From Enterococcus innesii (GTDB taxonomy: Bacteria > Bacillota > Bacilli > Lactobacillales > Enterococcaceae), in assembly GCA_018982785.1 (NCBI GenBank), contig JAHHEN010000004.1, positions 129,001 through 193,000 on the forward strand: a DNA stretch of 64,000 bases. Direction: 5' to 3'. Under the pieces are notes generated by a model that was not told where the DNA came from, made no database searches, and worked only from the letters and a program-made list of their open reading frames with translations. The position numbers and the translations under genes were made by a program. This document shows, one piece after another, positions 62,835 through 64,000 of this stretch. Numbering within the stretch: position 1 is the stretch's first letter; each line of letters opens with the position of its first letter.

Positions 62835-64000
62835 ATGAAAGGTTTAACGACGAGCCGATATATCGTTTCTCTCATTTGTGTCGCAATTTTGTCAGGAGGC
62901 GGTGTCTATTTATGGCAAACGGCTCAGCAAAATCAGCAGACGACGCAACCGGTGACAGAAACGAGCACAGAAGCCAGCGGGATGGAGAAAATCCAGTCGC
63001 TATATGACCAGATCCTCGCGAATTATTACCAAGAAGTCGATGAGGATGCCTTGATAGAAGGCGCCCTACAGGGAATGACTGATGCGCTAGATGATCCTTA
63101 TACAACGTATTTGAATCAATCGGATGCGGATAACTTAGAACAATCACTTTCTGGCAGTTTTGAAGGGATTGGTGCTACCTTGTCGATCGTGGAAGACTAT
63201 CCAGAAGTCGCACAAGCCCCGATAAAAAATACGCCTGCTGAAAAAAGCGGCCTGCGAATGAATGACCGAATCGTCAAGGTAGATGGTGAAGATACGCAGG
63301 GACAAGAATTATCTGAAGTCGTGGGTAAGATTCGTGGTGAGAAAGGGACGAAAGTCACCTTAACGATTCAACGTGGAGAGGACACTTTTGATGTGGAGAT
63401 CACTCGGGATGTGATCCCCATCGAAACGGTCCATGGAGAAATCGCTGAAAGTGATGAAACGATCGGTCGTATCGACATTACTTCCTTTGGTGAAAACACG
63501 GCAGCTGAGTTGAAAGAAACCATCACCGAACTGCGGGAAGCCGGTGCAAAGTCGTTTGTACTAGATTTAAGACAAAATCCTGGTGGACTGCTAGACCAAG
63601 TCCAGATCATGGCGAGTATGTTTTTGGAAAACGGTCAAACGATCGTGAAATTTGCCAATAACCAAGGGGTAATCAGTGAAACCAAAGCGAGTGGAACCTT
63701 GGACGAAGGATTCAAAGTCACAGAGCCGGTCGTTGTTATAGTCGATGGAGGCAGTGCCTCCGCATCGGAAATTTTTGCTGCAGCCTTGCAAGAATCAGCG
63801 GATATTCCTGTCGTTGGTACGGAAACCTTTGGTAAGGGGACTGTCCAGAATGTGAAGGATCTGGGGGATAACAGTGAATTAAAAATGACGGTCATGAAAT
63901 GGTTGACCCCGAATGAAAATTGGGTCAATGATCAAGGCGTGATGCCGGATTATGAAGAGGACTATCCAGAATATGCGTATTTCCCGCCATTACCACGGGA
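62835..64000 (+). CDS. S41 family C-terminal processing peptidase, 5' part
   Basis: The frame is open from ATG 62835 to the window edge, 388 codons, so it is cut off at the 3' end. N-terminal helix (about 9-30); a helical stretch; a PDZ domain (about 95-185) with FEGIGATLSIVED and NDRIVKVDGEDT; then the S41 protease domain with VLDLRQNPGGLLDQ, the catalytic Ser in GGSASASEIFAAAL (about 308) and Lys in FGKGTVQ (about 333). CtpA-type proteases trim exported proteins. AGAGGTG precedes the ATG. A peptidoglycan-binding domain may follow outside the window. Confidence 0.93.
   Translation, partial: MKGLTTSRYIVSLICVAILSGGGVYLWQTAQQNQQTTQPVTETSTEASGMEKIQSLYDQILANYYQEVDEDALIEGALQGMTDALDDPYTTYLNQSDADNLEQSLSGSFEGIGATLSIVEDYPEVAQAPIKNTPAEKSGLRMNDRIVKVDGEDTQGQELSEVVGKIRGEKGTKVTLTIQRGEDTFDVEITRDVIPIETVHGEIAESDETIGRIDITSFGENTAAELKETITELREAGAKSFVLDLRQNPGGLLDQVQIMASMFLENGQTIVKFANNQGVISETKASGTLDEGFKVTEPVVVIVDGGSASASEIFAAALQESADIPVVGTETFGKGTVQNVKDLGDNSELKMTVMKWLTPNENWVNDQGVMPDYEEDYPEYAYFPPLPR

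Overview
This is about 64 kb of chromosome from a low-GC Gram-positive bacterium, most likely an Enterococcus. Supporting signs are the liaF-liaS-liaR order, a Mn-type SodA, a class B penicillin-binding protein, a GW-repeat amidase, the dinG-ypmB-aspB-asnS and thyA-dfr gene orders, strong AGGAGG ribosome sites and TTG/GTG starts. Some SodA wording recalls the E. casseliflavus/E. gallinarum group, but species cannot be fixed from sequence alone. I saw no prophage, insertion sequence or CRISPR array.

Layout. 0-2.8 kb: end of sfsA, a Gfo/Idh/MocA oxidoreductase and a DEAD-box helicase. 2.8-8.7 kb: a LevR-type sigma-54 activator and the PTS operon it probably controls (IIB, IIA, IIC, three small genes), with a textbook -24/-12 promoter and repeated upstream boxes. 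8.8-15.2 kb: a GNAT/Eis acetyltransferase, tRNA-Arg(CCT), a TIM-barrel-like protein, a ThuA protein, a baeRF-like protein, a cold-shock gene, a YfbR-like HD phosphohydrolase and an SDR. 15.4-21.3 kb: dinG, ypmB, aspB, asnS. 21.5-32.0 kb: an AT-rich surface-polymer locus with a CDP-glycerol transferase, a TagA-type enzyme, two large TagF/GT4 fusions with mirrored domain order, a GT2, a GT-C-like membrane protein and an acyltransferase. 32.3-34.5 kb: a secreted amidase with a nearly identical 246-bp tandem repeat. 34.7-41.4 kb: mltG, greA, liaFSR, a Ktr/Trk regulator, a HesB-like protein and a GtrB-like GT2. 41.4-49.2 kb: a D-2-hydroxyacid dehydrogenase, a DUF1189 protein, a dead and a live gtrA, sodA, a second cold-shock gene, then tagD, tagH, tagG and an LCP ligase. 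49.5-64 kb: a class B PBP, a Na+/H+ antiporter, an ABC-F ATPase, thyA, an unknown gene, dfr, a PAQR protein, degV, a GDSL lipase, ypmS, msrA, yozE and the start of an S41 protease.

How it fits together. The dominant theme is the cell envelope. TagD makes CDP-glycerol, TagA/TagF-type enzymes and glycosyltransferases build and decorate the polymer, TagGH exports it, LCP attaches it, GtrA/GtrB may add sugars, the GW amidase probably docks on teichoic acid, MltG and the PBP handle peptidoglycan, and LiaFSR senses envelope stress.

Caution. Nine genes, including dinG, liaS and thyA, are broken by single-base frameshifts. All but one of the ten breaks behave as one missing base, and most sit in short A or T runs. 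Sequence error is the likeliest cause, so I annotate each as one gene across its break. The 43.4-kb gtrA remnant has several stops and looks like real decay.
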